Positions 17,946 through 25,226 of a stretch of DNA of 64,000 bases are shown here, piece after piece. The first letter of the stretch is position 1, and each line of letters opens with the position of its first letter. The position numbers and the translations under genes were made by a program. Origin of the DNA: Ectothiorhodospira marina (GTDB lineage Bacteria; Pseudomonadota; Gammaproteobacteria; Ectothiorhodospirales; Ectothiorhodospiraceae); NCBI RefSeq assembly GCF_900109495.1, contig NZ_FOAA01000007.1:79238-143237 (forward strand), read 5' to 3'. A model generated the notes under the pieces. It was not told the origin of the DNA and ran no database searches. It saw only the letters and a program-made list of their open reading frames with translations.

Positions 17946-19460
17946 ATGTCCTACCCCTACCTTCAGAAGATCCTCACAGCCCGGGTTTACGATGTGGCGC
18001 GCGAAACGCCGCTGGACCCCATGCCCACCCTCACACGCCGCCTGGGTAACCAGATTCTGCTCAAGCGCGAAGACCTGCAACCGGTCTTCTCCTTCAAGCT
18101 GCGCGGCGCGTATCACAAGATGGTCAACCTCCCCAGGGAGGTGCGCGAGAAGGGGGTGATCTGCGCCTCGGCCGGCAACCATGCCCAGGGGGTGGCGCTG
18201 TCGGCGAAACGTCTGGGCATCAAGGCGGTGATCGTCATGCCCCAGACCACACCTTCCATCAAGGTGGAGGCCGTGCGGGCGCTGGGCGGCGAGGCCATCC
18301 TGCATGGGGATTCCTACGATGATGCCTACCAGCTCACCCAGGAGTTGATGGAAAAGCATGGCTACGCCTTCATCCACCCCTTCGATGACCCGGACGTGAT
18401 CGCGGGCCAGGGCACGGTGGCCCTGGAGCTGCTGCGCCAGCACCCCGACCCCCTGGATGCTGTGTTCATCCCCGTGGGCGGCGGCGGCCTGGCGGCGGGG
18501 ATGGCGGTGTACATCAAGGCCCTGCGCCCGGACATCAAGGTGATCGGTGTGGAGCCCGAAGATGCCCCTTGCATGCATCATGCCCTGGAGAAGAAACGGC
18601 GCATCATCCTGGATCAGGTGGGCATCTTCGCCGACGGGGTGGCGGTGCGACAGGCCGGCAAGGAGAACTACCGGATCTGCCGGGAGCACATGGACGAGGT
18701 GATCCTGGTGACCACCGACGAGATCTGCGCCGCCACCAAGGATGTCTTCGACGACACCCGGGTGATGGCCGAGCCCGCCGGCGCCCTGTCGGTGGCGGGG
18801 CTGAAGAAATACATCGAGCGCGAGGGCGCGCGAGATGGCCGGTATGCGGCGGTGCTCAGTGGCGCCAACATCAATTTTGACCGCCTGCGGCATGTGACGG
18901 AGCGGGCGGAGCTGGGTGAGCACCGGGAGGCCCTGTTTGCCGCCATCATCCCGGAGCGCCCGGGGAGTTTCCGGGCCTTTTGCGAGGCCATCGGCAAGCG
19001 GGGCATCACCGAGTTCAACTACCGCTATGCGGACCAGGACGAGGCCTGCATCTTCGTGGGGGTGCAACTCAGCGGCGGCGAGCCCGAGGGCCGGGCCTTG
19101 CTGGAGGATCTCCGGGCCAAGGGCTATCCCATCGAGGATCTCAGTGGCAACGAGGTGGCCAAGGTGCATCTGCGCCACATGGTGGGCGGGCATGCCAGTC
19201 ATGTGGGGGACGAGATCGTCTACCGTTTCGAGTTCCCGGAGCGGCCGGGGGCGTTGATGCGGTTCTTATCCCAGATGGGGCAGGACTGGAACATCAGTCT
19301 GTTCCATTACCGCAACCATGGCGCCGCCTACGGGCGGGTGCTGGTGGGCATCCAGGTCCCCCCACGGGACAAGCCCCGCTTCCGGCGTTTCCTGAAGGAG
19401 CTGGGGTACATGCACTGGGAGGAGACGGAGAATCCGGTGTACCGGTTGTTCCTGGGTTGA
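17946..19460 (+). CDS. ilvA: Threonine ammonia-lyase, biosynthetic
   Basis: PLP enzyme converting threonine to 2-oxobutanoate, the first step of isoleucine synthesis. The chosen start gives 504 residues (E. coli about 514) beginning MSYPYLQKILTARVYDVA. Earlier in-frame starts only translate the BIME repeat. The PLP lysine lies in FSFKLRGAYHKM (about residue 57), with SAGNHAQGVA, and the Gly-rich cofactor loop VGGGGLAAGMA. Two C-terminal ACT-like regulatory domains are visible (ERPGSFRAFCEAIG and EFPERPGALMRFL), indicating isoleucine/valine allostery as known for the biosynthetic form. Confidence 0.96.
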   Translation: MSYPYLQKILTARVYDVARETPLDPMPTLTRRLGNQILLKREDLQPVFSFKLRGAYHKMVNLPREVREKGVICASAGNHAQGVALSAKRLGIKAVIVMPQTTPSIKVEAVRALGGEAILHGDSYDDAYQLTQELMEKHGYAFIHPFDDPDVIAGQGTVALELLRQHPDPLDAVFIPVGGGGLAAGMAVYIKALRPDIKVIGVEPEDAPCMHHALEKKRRIILDQVGIFADGVAVRQAGKENYRICREHMDEVILVTTDEICAATKDVFDDTRVMAEPAGALSVAGLKKYIEREGARDGRYAAVLSGANINFDRLRHVTERAELGEHREALFAAIIPERPGSFRAFCEAIGKRGITEFNYRYADQDEACIFVGVQLSGGEPEGRALLEDLRAKGYPIEDLSGNEVAKVHLRHMVGGHASHVGDEIVYRFEFPERPGALMRFLSQMGQDWNISLFHYRNHGAAYGRVLVGIQVPPRDKPRFRRFLKELGYMHWEETENPVYRLFLG

Positions 19461-19469
19461 GGAAGGACA

Positions 19470-19574
19470 CCCTTCTCCCCCTTGGGGAGAAGGGCTGGGG
19501 ATGAGGGGTGGCGGTGGGCAGGGTGCCTGGGTTTGCCCCTCACCCCAACCCCTCTCCCCGGAGGGGGAGAGGGG
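19470..19574. repeat. Class E CT/GA hairpin pair
   Basis: CCCTTCTCCCC / GGGGAGAAGGG (19470-19480 / 19484-19494) and CCCCTCTCCCC / GGGGAGAGGGG (19549-19559 / about 19564-19574), separated by a G-rich spacer. The same type recurs at 34507-34572, 58187-58212 and 63291-63315. It lies between convergent genes and may serve as a bidirectional transcription barrier, but no T-run is present. Confidence 0.75.
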
Positions 19575-19580
19575 CTCTGA

Positions 19581-19904
19581 TCACTTCTCCTTCAAGGCCT
19601 CCTCATTGAAGGCGTCATCAATCCCGGTGATGGTCTTCTCCACCATCCGGAAACCCTCCACCGGGGCATCGTCTCCCATGTACTTGAGACGCAGCGGGCC
19701 CAGCGCCTTCACCGCCTGGGCCCGGTCGATGGGGGTCTGCCCATCCCGTTCACCGGCCCCGCCCAGGGCCTTGACGATCTCCCCGGCGATGGGCCCCCGG
19801 TGTTCACCATCCAGGGCCTTGTCCAGGGTCTCCTGGGGCGAGCCATCCAGCAGCCCCAGGCCAGAATGTGCATCCAGGTGGGTCAGCAGTTCGCTCAGGG
19901 TCAT
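19581..19904 (-). CDS. Hypothetical protein, 107 aa
   Basis: Not recognised. From the ATG at 19904 (GGAG about 10 bp upstream) it reads MTLSELLTHLDAHSGLGLLDG, a soluble acidic protein ending FNEEALKEK. An in-frame start at 19973 would add 23 residues of unlikely composition. It contains a short segment (TPIDRAQAVKALGPLRLKYM) and no membrane helix or signal peptide. Good third-position GC bias and the ribosome site argue for a real gene, transcribed toward ilvA. Confidence 0.5.
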   Translation of the reverse strand: MTLSELLTHLDAHSGLGLLDGSPQETLDKALDGEHRGPIAGEIVKALGGAGERDGQTPIDRAQAVKALGPLRLKYMGDDAPVEGFRMVEKTITGIDDAFNEEALKEK

Positions 19905-20037
19905 GGTCAAGGCGCTCCGGTGTGATGCTGTCTGACCCTCAACATGGCACGGGGCGCGGGGCGATTCAACCACGGGATTTGCCGGTCAATCGCTGCTTGA
20001 ACTGGTCCGGTTGGAAGCTTGTCCATACAATAAGCTC

Positions 20038-20313
20038 ATGAGGATCGACTTCGACCCACGCAAGAGCGAGCGGAACGCAAGGGAGCGTGGTTTGCCGTTC
20101 ACGGCCGTGAAACATTTCGATTGGGAAAACGCGGTCTTCTGTGAAGACCAGCGCTTCGACTACCCCGAAACGCGTTTCATCGGTCTCGGCAAGATCGGGA
20201 CACGTGTGCATGTGATGTGCTTTACGCCCGTTGAGGGCGGCATTCGCGTGATCAGCCTGAGAAAAGCCAACCCGCGGGAGGTGAGGCGCTATGAAAACGC
20301 CATTGACGGATGA
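20038..20313 (+). CDS. brnT: BrnT-family ribonuclease toxin
   Basis: Toxin of a type II toxin-antitoxin system; BrnT family members are RelE-fold ribonucleases that block translation. The 91-residue protein from ATG 20038 starts MRIDFDPRKSERNARERGLPF and shows family features: WENAVFCEDQRFDYPETRFIGLG and the C-terminal RVISLRKANPREVRRYE. The in-frame ATG at 20011 adds nine residues without support. It overlaps the next gene (brnA) by 23 bp, in toxin-first order as usual for brnTA. Confidence 0.88.
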   Translation: MRIDFDPRKSERNARERGLPFTAVKHFDWENAVFCEDQRFDYPETRFIGLGKIGTRVHVMCFTPVEGGIRVISLRKANPREVRRYENAIDG

Positions 20314-20572
20314 GGACGGTGAGGTGCGGGAGTTGACGGATGATGACGTGAGCCGGATGCGCCCTTTGAGAGAGGCTTTACCGGAAGCCCTGCAGCGCTC
20401 CATTGGCCAGCGGGGCCGTCAGCGCAGACCCGCAAAAGTGAAAACCTCCATTCGTCTGTCACCAGAGGTGGTGGAGCATTTCAGGGCCGAAGGTCACGGC
20501 TGGCAAAGTCGTATAGACCAGGCACTCAAGCAGTACATTCAGGAGCACGGCCAAGGTAAAAACCGTCCCTGA
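20291..20572 (+). CDS. brnA: BrnA-family antitoxin
   Basis: Antitoxin that binds BrnT and is expected to autorepress the operon. The 93-residue protein has a charged N-terminal toxin-binding part (LTDEDGEVRELTDDDVSRMRPLREALPE) and a C-terminal ribbon-helix-helix part (KVKTSIRLSPEVVEHFRAEGHGWQSRIDQALKQYI), the DUF4415/BrnA layout. It overlaps brnT, so it is translationally coupled. No palindromic operator was identified upstream of brnT. Confidence 0.88.
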   Translation: MKTPLTDEDGEVRELTDDDVSRMRPLREALPEALQRSIGQRGRQRRPAKVKTSIRLSPEVVEHFRAEGHGWQSRIDQALKQYIQEHGQGKNRP

Positions 20573-20584
20573 TACACAAAGCTT

Positions 20585-21046
20585 CTAAGCCTCCTCCAAC
20601 ATCGACAGGATGAAATCCCACTCCGCCTCGGACACCGGCATGATGGACAGGCGGTTGCCCCGGCGGACCAGGGGCATGTCGGCCAGCTCGGGGGCCTGCT
20701 TCAGGTCTGCCAGGGGGATCACCCGCTCGAATTTTTGCTCGAAGGCCACGTCCACCCGGTACCAGCGGGGATTGTCTGCCGGGCTTTTGGGGTCGTAGTA
20801 CTTGTGCTCCGGGTCCCAGGCGGCCTCATCCGGATAGCCGGACCGGGCGATGCGCATGATCCCCACCACGCCGGGCACCTTGCAGTTGGAGTGGTAGAAG
20901 AAGGCCAGATCCCCCTCCTGCATCTCGTCGCGCATCATGTTGCGCGCCTGGTAATTGCGTACGCCCTCCCAGGGTTCCACCCGCACACGTTCCAGATCGT
21001 CAATGCCGAAGACATCGGGTTCGGATTTCATCAGCCAGTAGGCCAT
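20585..21046 (-). CDS. EVE-domain protein (THYN1-like)
   Basis: A 153-residue single-domain protein with the EVE/PUA-like fold signature: MAYWLMKSEPDVFGIDDL, then WEGVRNYQARNMMRDEMQEGDLAFFYHSN, then GIMRIARSGYPDEAAWDP, and the C-terminal RRGNRLSIMPVSEAEWDFIL. EVE domains bind modified bases in DNA or RNA; the specific target is unknown. Its 5' end faces the 269-bp REP array. It lies next to the BrnTA pair, tail-to-tail, with a 12-bp gap. Confidence 0.9.
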   Translation of the reverse strand: MAYWLMKSEPDVFGIDDLERVRVEPWEGVRNYQARNMMRDEMQEGDLAFFYHSNCKVPGVVGIMRIARSGYPDEAAWDPEHKYYDPKSPADNPRWYRVDVAFEQKFERVIPLADLKQAPELADMPLVRRGNRLSIMPVSEAEWDFILSMLEEA

Positions 21047-21065
21047 GGTGTGGCTCCAGGTTGGT

Positions 21066-21840
21066 AGTAGGGGTGATGCAGGGGCCGTTCTCGAACGACC
21101 CGGGCGGTGTGACCGGTGTCACTGGCTTTCGGTTTTGGCATCGTGGCTGGACGAATCCCTGCAGGGGTCGTTCGCGAACGGCCCGTACGGATTGGTTGCC
21201 TGCGCACGCCCTGGTGCCTGCATGGGCGATGGGGTTGGCCGCGTTGGCCCCAGTGCCTGCATCGGCGGTTTGGTTGGCTGCGTTGGCCCCGGTGTCTGCA
21301 TGGGCGGTTTCGTTGGCTGCGTTGGCCCCGGTGCTGAGGAGTGTATGTAGGGGTCGTTCGCGAACGACCCGGGCGGTGTGACCGGTGTCACTGGCTTTCG
21401 GTTTTGGCATTGTGGCTGGACGAATCCCTGCAGGGGCCGTTCGCGAACGGCCCGTACGGATTGGTTGCCTGCGCACGCCCTGGTGCCGGCGTGGGCGATG
21501 GGGCTGGCTGCGTTGGCCCCGGTGCCTGCATCGGCGGTTTGGTTGGCTGCGTTGGCCCCGGTGTCTGCATGGGCGGTTTCGTTGGCTGCGTTGGCCCCGG
21601 TGCTGAGGAGTGTATGTAGGGGTCGTTCGCGAACGACCCGGGCGGTGTGACCGGTGTCACTGGCTTTCGGTTTTGGCATTGTGGCTGGACGAATCCCTGC
21701 AGGGGCCGTTCGCGAACGGCCCGTACGGATTGGTTGCCTGCGCACGCCCTGGTGCCTGCATGGGCGATGGGGTTGGCTGCGTTGGCCCCGGTGCCTGCAT
21801 CGGCGATGTGGCTGACCTTGCTTGCCGGGGGCTGGCGATT
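21066..21840. repeat. REP array 1: 269-bp unit in three copies, next to the RAYT 3' end
   Basis: Each unit has two palindromes 83 bp apart. The first type starts at 21082, 21351 and 21620; the second at 21165, 21434 and 21703; all steps are exactly 269 bp. The first is GGGTCGTT-CGCG-AACGACCC with GTAG in front (copies 2 and 3), and the second is GGGCCGTT-CGCG-AACGGCCC with GCAG in front, a paired change that keeps the stem. Copies at 21082 and 21165 each have one arm of each type, giving a mismatch or G-T pair. Each unit also contains about 2.7 copies of a 39-bp minisatellite (for example 21234, 21273, 21312). The block fills the 803-bp gap between the EVE gene and the RAYT. Confidence 0.95.
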
Positions 21841-21849
21841 GCTCAGTAA

Positions 21850-22389
21850 TTATCTCATACGCCGCTCAGGGGGCGAGCGCACGGAGGTGCGATGCTCGGG
21901 ATTCAGGCGATCCAGTTCCCATTTCAGTGGATTGTTCCGGATGTACTCTCGAACGGTATCCAGTTCCTGCTGATTTCTTATGACACGGTCCCAGTAATTC
22001 CGATGCCACAGTCTTTCCGGTGGATGGGGTAGCTCCTTGACCCGGCGGGTGGATACTGCCTTGAAGGCTCCGATCAGTCGCCCGAGGGGCTTGTGCGGGA
22101 TGGGTGATCGAGCAGCCTGCTGGTCGGTCAGGAAGATGATGCCATGGAGATGGTTGGGCATGATCACCTGCTCATCCAGCACGATATGTTCGTGGTGATC
22201 TCCCAACCAGTGCCAGGTGGTGTCGATGATGTCGCCGATGGCGTTCAAGGACATCCGTCCTTGCTCGATATGTCCAAAAAGGCAGGCGTGATGCCGGGTG
22301 CATAAGGTCACAAAATAGGCCCCCGGCCCGGCATAATCGTAATGCGTCAGGCGAGGAGATCGTCTGCGGGGTAGTGCCTTCCTTGTCAT
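21850..22389 (-). CDS. REP-associated tyrosine transposase (RAYT, Y1/HUH family)
   Basis: A 179-residue single-strand-DNA transposase of the IS200-like TnpA_REP group, which binds and cleaves REP hairpins. The HUH motif is HLH at residues 80-82 in IMPNHLHGIIFL. The probable catalytic Tyr is Y132 in LWHRNYWDRVIRN, followed by the family C-terminal segment EYIRNNPLKW. The N-terminus has the usual YFVTLCT. No inverted-repeat ends or target duplications flank the gene, as expected for a domesticated RAYT. Tandem REP arrays lie on both sides (21066-21840 and 22445-22955), making a classical REPtron arrangement. The frame is intact, so activity is plausible. Confidence 0.93.
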   Translation of the reverse strand: MTRKALPRRRSPRLTHYDYAGPGAYFVTLCTRHHACLFGHIEQGRMSLNAIGDIIDTTWHWLGDHHEHIVLDEQVIMPNHLHGIIFLTDQQAARSPIPHKPLGRLIGAFKAVSTRRVKELPHPPERLWHRNYWDRVIRNQQELDTVREYIRNNPLKWELDRLNPEHRTSVRSPPERRMR

Positions 22390-22444
22390 TGAATTCCCTC
22401 CGTGGGTGTCTTGTTGTTCCGGTCGTGGTGTAGCTGGGGCAGGC

Positions 22445-22955
22445 CCCGGCGGGGGTCGTTCACGAACGACCCGTACGGTGGGGTGGCTACCTTCGCCATT
22501 GTTCCCGTGTCTGCCTGTTGGGGTCGTTCTCGAACGACCCGTACGGTGGGGTGGCTACCTTCGCCATTGTTCCCGTGTCTGCCTGTGGGGGTCGTTCTCG
22601 AACGACCCCCACGAGGGGAGTGGCCACCTTCGTCATTGTTCCCGCGTCTGCCTGTGGGGGTCGTTCTCGAACGACCCGTACGGTGGGGTGGTTACCTTCG
22701 CCATTGTTCCCGCGTCTGCCTGTGGGGGTCGTTCACGAACGACCCGTACGGTGGGGTGGTTACCTTCGCCATTGTTCCCGCGTCTGCCTGTTGGGGTCGT
22801 TCTCGAACGACCCGTACGAGGGGATTGGCTACCTTCGCCATTGTTCCCGCGTCTGCCTGTTGGGGTCGTTCTCGAACGACCCGTACGGTGGGGTGGCTAC
22901 CTTCGCCATTCTTCCCGCGTCCGCCTGTAGGGGTCGTTCGTGAACGACCCGAGCG
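22445..22955. repeat. REP array 2: eight tandem class B palindromes at 68-69-bp spacing, upstream of RAYT
   Basis: Palindromes start at 22453, 22521, 22589, 22658, 22726, 22794, 22863 and 22931 (steps 68, 68, 69, 68, 68, 69, 68). The arms GGGTCGTT/AACGACCC are invariant in all eight, while the 4-nt loop varies: CACG, CTCG, CTCG, CTCG, CACG, CTCG, CTCG, CGTG. The tetranucleotide before the stem is GTAG only in the last copy and GTTG or GTGG in most others. The spacers are nearly identical (TACCTTCGCCATTGTTCCCG). It occupies the 706-bp gap between RAYT and fau, whose remainder shows only one further degenerate palindrome (23074). Confidence 0.97.
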
Positions 22956-23073
22956 GTGTCTTCGGAGTCACCGTGCTCAGTGTATGGGCGCCGGTCAGCG
23001 ACAAACAATGATGAGAGTCACCTGACAAACAGGATGAGAAAGCCGAGACCTTGGGTGGTCGAGGTGGGGTTTG

Positions 23074-23096
23074 GCAGTCGGTTCTCGAACGACTGC
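23074..23096. repeat. Divergent REP palindrome at the 3' end of fau
   Basis: GCAGTCG-g-TTC...GAA-CGACTGC: both arms differ from class B in a paired way (GGGTCG to GCAGTCG), with one bulged G. It touches the fau stop codon. Confidence 0.6.
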
Positions 23097-23716
23097 TATG
23101 TGGCGTTTCTCAGGGCGGTGGGCGACATGACTTGGGCAGGCCAACGGATCACACCCCGCTCGGTGGCCACCGCATCCAGGTTCACATCCCAAGGGCGACG
23201 GGGGAGGGCGTCCACCTGCTGGAAGTCATAGGCCAGGCCCAGCAGGCGGGGGCGATGCCAGTGGTCGTGGCGATTGCGGTGGGCGAAGGTGGTGTCGTAG
23301 AAGCCGCCGCCCATGCCCAGCCGGGTGCCTTCACCATCGAACCCCACCAGGGGCGTGATGATCAGGTCCAGGGCCCGGACCGGGAGGCGGTGGCGCTTGC
23401 TCACCGGGGGTTCAGGGATGCCAAAGCGGTTGGGGATCAGGCGGGTATCCGCGTCCCAGGCCACGAACCACAACAGCCTGGGGTGAATCGGTGCCAGTAC
23501 CGGCAGATACAGCCGTTTGCCGGCAGCGCGTGCCGCCGCCATCAGGGGGGCGGGATCCACTTCGCCGCGATCCGGCAGATAGACGGCAATGCGCCGGGCC
23601 GAGGTGAACAGGGGGTGGTGCACCACATGGCGGGCAATGCGCCGTGAACGGGCGAGGCGCTCCGCCGGGGGCAGGGCGAGTCGTTGCGCGCGCAGTGTCT
23701 GGCGGAGGGTCTTCAT
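23096..23716 (-). CDS. fau: 5-formyltetrahydrofolate cyclo-ligase
   Basis: Converts 5-formyl-THF to 5,10-methenyl-THF using ATP, rescuing folate from a dead-end form made by SHMT. From the ATG at 23716 the protein is 206 residues: MKTLRQTLRAQRLALPPAER, VYLPDRGEVDPAPL, then the signature PLVGFDGEGTRLGMGGGFYD and LGLAYDFQQVDALPRRPWDV. An earlier in-frame ATG (23746) overlaps the 6S RNA terminator and is rejected. It lies downstream of the 6S RNA gene as in E. coli (ssrS-ygfA), so readthrough co-transcription is possible. Confidence 0.95.
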   Translation of the reverse strand: MKTLRQTLRAQRLALPPAERLARSRRIARHVVHHPLFTSARRIAVYLPDRGEVDPAPLMAAARAAGKRLYLPVLAPIHPRLLWFVAWDADTRLIPNRFGIPEPPVSKRHRLPVRALDLIITPLVGFDGEGTRLGMGGGFYDTTFAHRNRHDHWHRPRLLGLAYDFQQVDALPRRPWDVNLDAVATERGVIRWPAQVMSPTALRNAT

Positions 23717-23747
23717 GGCCTGGCCTGAGTGCAAAGGGGATCCCATG

Positions 23748-23779
23748 AAAAAGGCCGGACCCGTGACAGGCCCGGCCTT
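23748..23779 (-). terminator. Intrinsic terminator between 6S RNA and fau
   Basis: On the minus strand AAGGCCGG and CCGGCCTT form a stem, with the second arm running into a T-run (five T including its own last two). It separates ssrS from fau. Confidence 0.75.
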
Positions 23780-23792
23780 GCTTTGTAGAGGA

Positions 23793-23975
23793 CACGCTCC
23801 GCGAATGCCGTGGCGACTTTCGACCTTGAACCAGCGGTTCAAGTGGGTGCCGTCGCAGTGAATCAAGGCTTTCCGCTACGTGGCGGACATGCACAACATC
23901 ACTGCAGAGTGGCTCCCGGGGTAGTTCATTAGGCTCAAGGATAATACCCAGCCGCTCACGAACACCGCAGAGGTG
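23793..23975 (-). ncRNA. ssrS: 6S RNA
   Basis: Regulatory RNA that mimics an open promoter and sequesters sigma-70 RNA polymerase. It lies between zapA and fau on the same strand, the conserved gammaproteobacterial position. On the minus strand the 5' end CTCTGCGGTGTTCG...GAGCGG parallels the E. coli 6S 5' end, CCTTGAGCC the E. coli CCUGAGCC, and the 3' half (GCGACGGCAC, the CTTGAACC...GGTTCAAGG hairpin, and CACGGCATTCGCGGAG closing the long stem) matches position by position. Ends are estimated to within a few bases from pairing of CTCTGCGGTG with the 3' strand. Confidence 0.9.
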
Positions 23976-23983
23976 CCCAAACC

Positions 23984-24012
23984 TTAAAATCGTTGTGGGT
24001 GCAGGGCTTCAA
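23984..24012 (-). promoter_or_regulatory. Candidate sigma-70 promoter of ssrS
   Basis: Minus strand TTGAAG (24012-24007), a 17-bp spacer, and TTTTAA (23989-23984), placing +1 near 23975, which agrees with the 6S 5' end. Confidence 0.6.
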
Positions 24013-24037
24013 CATACCATGGTCCCTGACCTTAATC

Positions 24038-24061
24038 TTCGCGGCCAAGCGCCGCTCCCAC
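24038..24061 (-). repeat. Class C REP palindrome between zapA and 6S RNA
   Basis: Minus strand TGGGAGCGGCGCTTGGCCGC followed by GAA. Same class as 29564, 29620, 29696, 37162 and 60318. Confidence 0.75.
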
Positions 24062-24068
24062 TGAATTG

Positions 24069-24371
24069 TCAGTGTTCTTCGCCTTCCTTGTCCAGGGCCG
24101 AATCAACCCGGGCACGCAAGGCCTGAATCCGTTTGTCCATCTCTGCCTGCTGATCCTTCAGCGTGAGCAGTTCGTGGGTGATGTTCAGGGCCGCCATCAC
24201 GGCGATCCGGTCTCCGCCCACCACCTTGCCGGTGTCCCGGATCTCCCGCATGCGGCGATCCAGCAGGCTGGCCGAGGTGATCAGGGCATGGCGCTGATCT
24301 TCCGGGCAGGCCACCCGGTATTCCTTGCCCAGGATCTGAACCGTGACCGGTTCAGCGACGGCTTCCGTCAT
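24069..24371 (-). CDS. zapA: Cell division protein ZapA
   Basis: A small cytosolic protein that binds and bundles FtsZ at the division ring. 100 residues with the ZapA pattern: VTVQILGKEYRVACPEDQRHALITSASLLDRRMREIRD, then GGDRIAVMAALNITHELL and a C-terminal coiled coil (KDQQAEMDKRIQALRARVDSAL). It overlaps the upstream coiled-coil gene by 4 bp (ATGA), so the two are co-translated. It is upstream of ssrS, as in E. coli. Confidence 0.95.
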   Translation of the reverse strand: MTEAVAEPVTVQILGKEYRVACPEDQRHALITSASLLDRRMREIRDTGKVVGGDRIAVMAALNITHELLTLKDQQAEMDKRIQALRARVDSALDKEGEEH

Positions 24372-24601
24372 ACGGCCTGCTCCATGGACTTGAGACGGTT
24401 GATCATCGATTCCACCTTGATGCGCGCCTGTTCTCCACGCTCGGTCAGTATGGACCGTTCCGTGAGCAATTGCTCGTTTTGGTGACGCAGCATGCGGTTT
24501 TCATCCCGCAGCCGGTCGCAGGCACGCGCCAGCGCTTCAACCTGCGTTTCCAGCTCGCGCAGGGTTTGATGGGCTTCGGCGCTGTGGTGAATCGTGTTCA
24601 T
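24368..24601 (-). CDS. Small coiled-coil protein (TIGR02449/ZapB-like)
   Basis: A 77-residue almost entirely coiled-coil protein (MNTIHHSAEAHQTLRELETQVEALARACDRLRDENRMLRHQNEQLL and so on) of the type found directly upstream of zapA in many gammaproteobacteria. It is likely a division-ring accessory like ZapB; this is inference from context. The start at 24601 is preferred over 24637 because the extension has no ribosome site or helix character. It overlaps zapA by 4 bp. Confidence 0.8.
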   Translation of the reverse strand: MNTIHHSAEAHQTLRELETQVEALARACDRLRDENRMLRHQNEQLLTERSILTERGEQARIKVESMINRLKSMEQAV

Positions 24602-24819
24602 GGGCTCAATATAGGCCTGCCCGCCGGGGGGCGTCAACGGGGCCGACCACCCCCTTCACGGTGATCGTCACGGGGCCCGACAGGATCCCCTCCGCGCACC
24701 GGCGGGGACGGCCTTGAACCAGGCTGTCGTGTGGCCATCCGCGGTGAGGTGGCCCATGGCCTCGCGTGGCGCGAGCTTGCTAGACTGTGGGATCCTCAGG
24801 CCTTCATGGATCCGCGCAC

Positions 24820-25122
24820 ATGCCCCCGGATGACCTTTCCGCCTTCGCGTCGGCCCCCGAAGGTTCCGTTGTGGTCGAGTCGGTCACCACCGCGGGCAAG
24901 CCCTGCCGCATCGTCGATACCACCGGTACGGTCCGTCGGGACGTGCTGGCTTCGCTGCTGGAGCAACTGATCGCCGAGCGGCGTTTCGGTCTCTCCGCCC
25001 TGTCGGCGGCGGGGAGCGGGGTGATCAACCTGGATGAGCCCCAGTTTGCCCATGTGCAACTGGACGAGGCCCTGTATCGTCTGATCCTGCTGCCTGACGA
25101 GGCGCGGCTGGAGCCCTTCTGA
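24820..25122 (+). CDS. Hypothetical protein, 100 aa
   Basis: Not recognised. It starts MPPDDLSAFASAPEGSVVVESV and reads through a compact alpha/beta-like sequence (DVLASLLEQLIAERRFGLSAL, INLDEPQFAHVQLDEALYRLILLPDEARLEPF). No signal peptide or membrane helix. It sits between the divergent zapA and ygfB units, co-directional with ygfB (104-bp gap). An in-frame start at 24787 is possible. Codon usage looks like its neighbours. Confidence 0.55.
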   Translation: MPPDDLSAFASAPEGSVVVESVTTAGKPCRIVDTTGTVRRDVLASLLEQLIAERRFGLSALSAAGSGVINLDEPQFAHVQLDEALYRLILLPDEARLEPF

Positions 25123-25226
25123 TTCCATCGGCCCCCGGGTTGATGCCACCCCATGGGCACCGGTCGGCCCGGAACCGTTTGCCGCCGATTGTTGTCCTGA
25201 TCGCTATCCCGTGATGAGATTGCCCC

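Noticed and set aside
19470..19574. Intrinsic terminators formed by class E hairpins
   Set aside because: No T-run follows, and the same sequences recur in other contexts, so they are listed as repeats.
20038..21046. Defence island formed by BrnTA plus the EVE protein
   Set aside because: Both are common stand-alone accessory or housekeeping genes; no nuclease, methylase or other defence partner is nearby.
21000..21745. Minus-strand readings with repeated ANAANxTADAGTG peptides
   Set aside because: They are translations of the 269-bp REP unit and its 39-bp minisatellite; 269 is not a multiple of 3, so no frame is kept between units.
22445..22955. CRISPR-like regular array
   Set aside because: The spacers between palindromes are nearly identical, not unique, the period is 68-69 bp, and no cas genes are present. 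It is a tandem REP array.
22402..23025. 207-codon reading across REP array 2
   Set aside because: Pure repeat translation, with no ribosome site or family resemblance.
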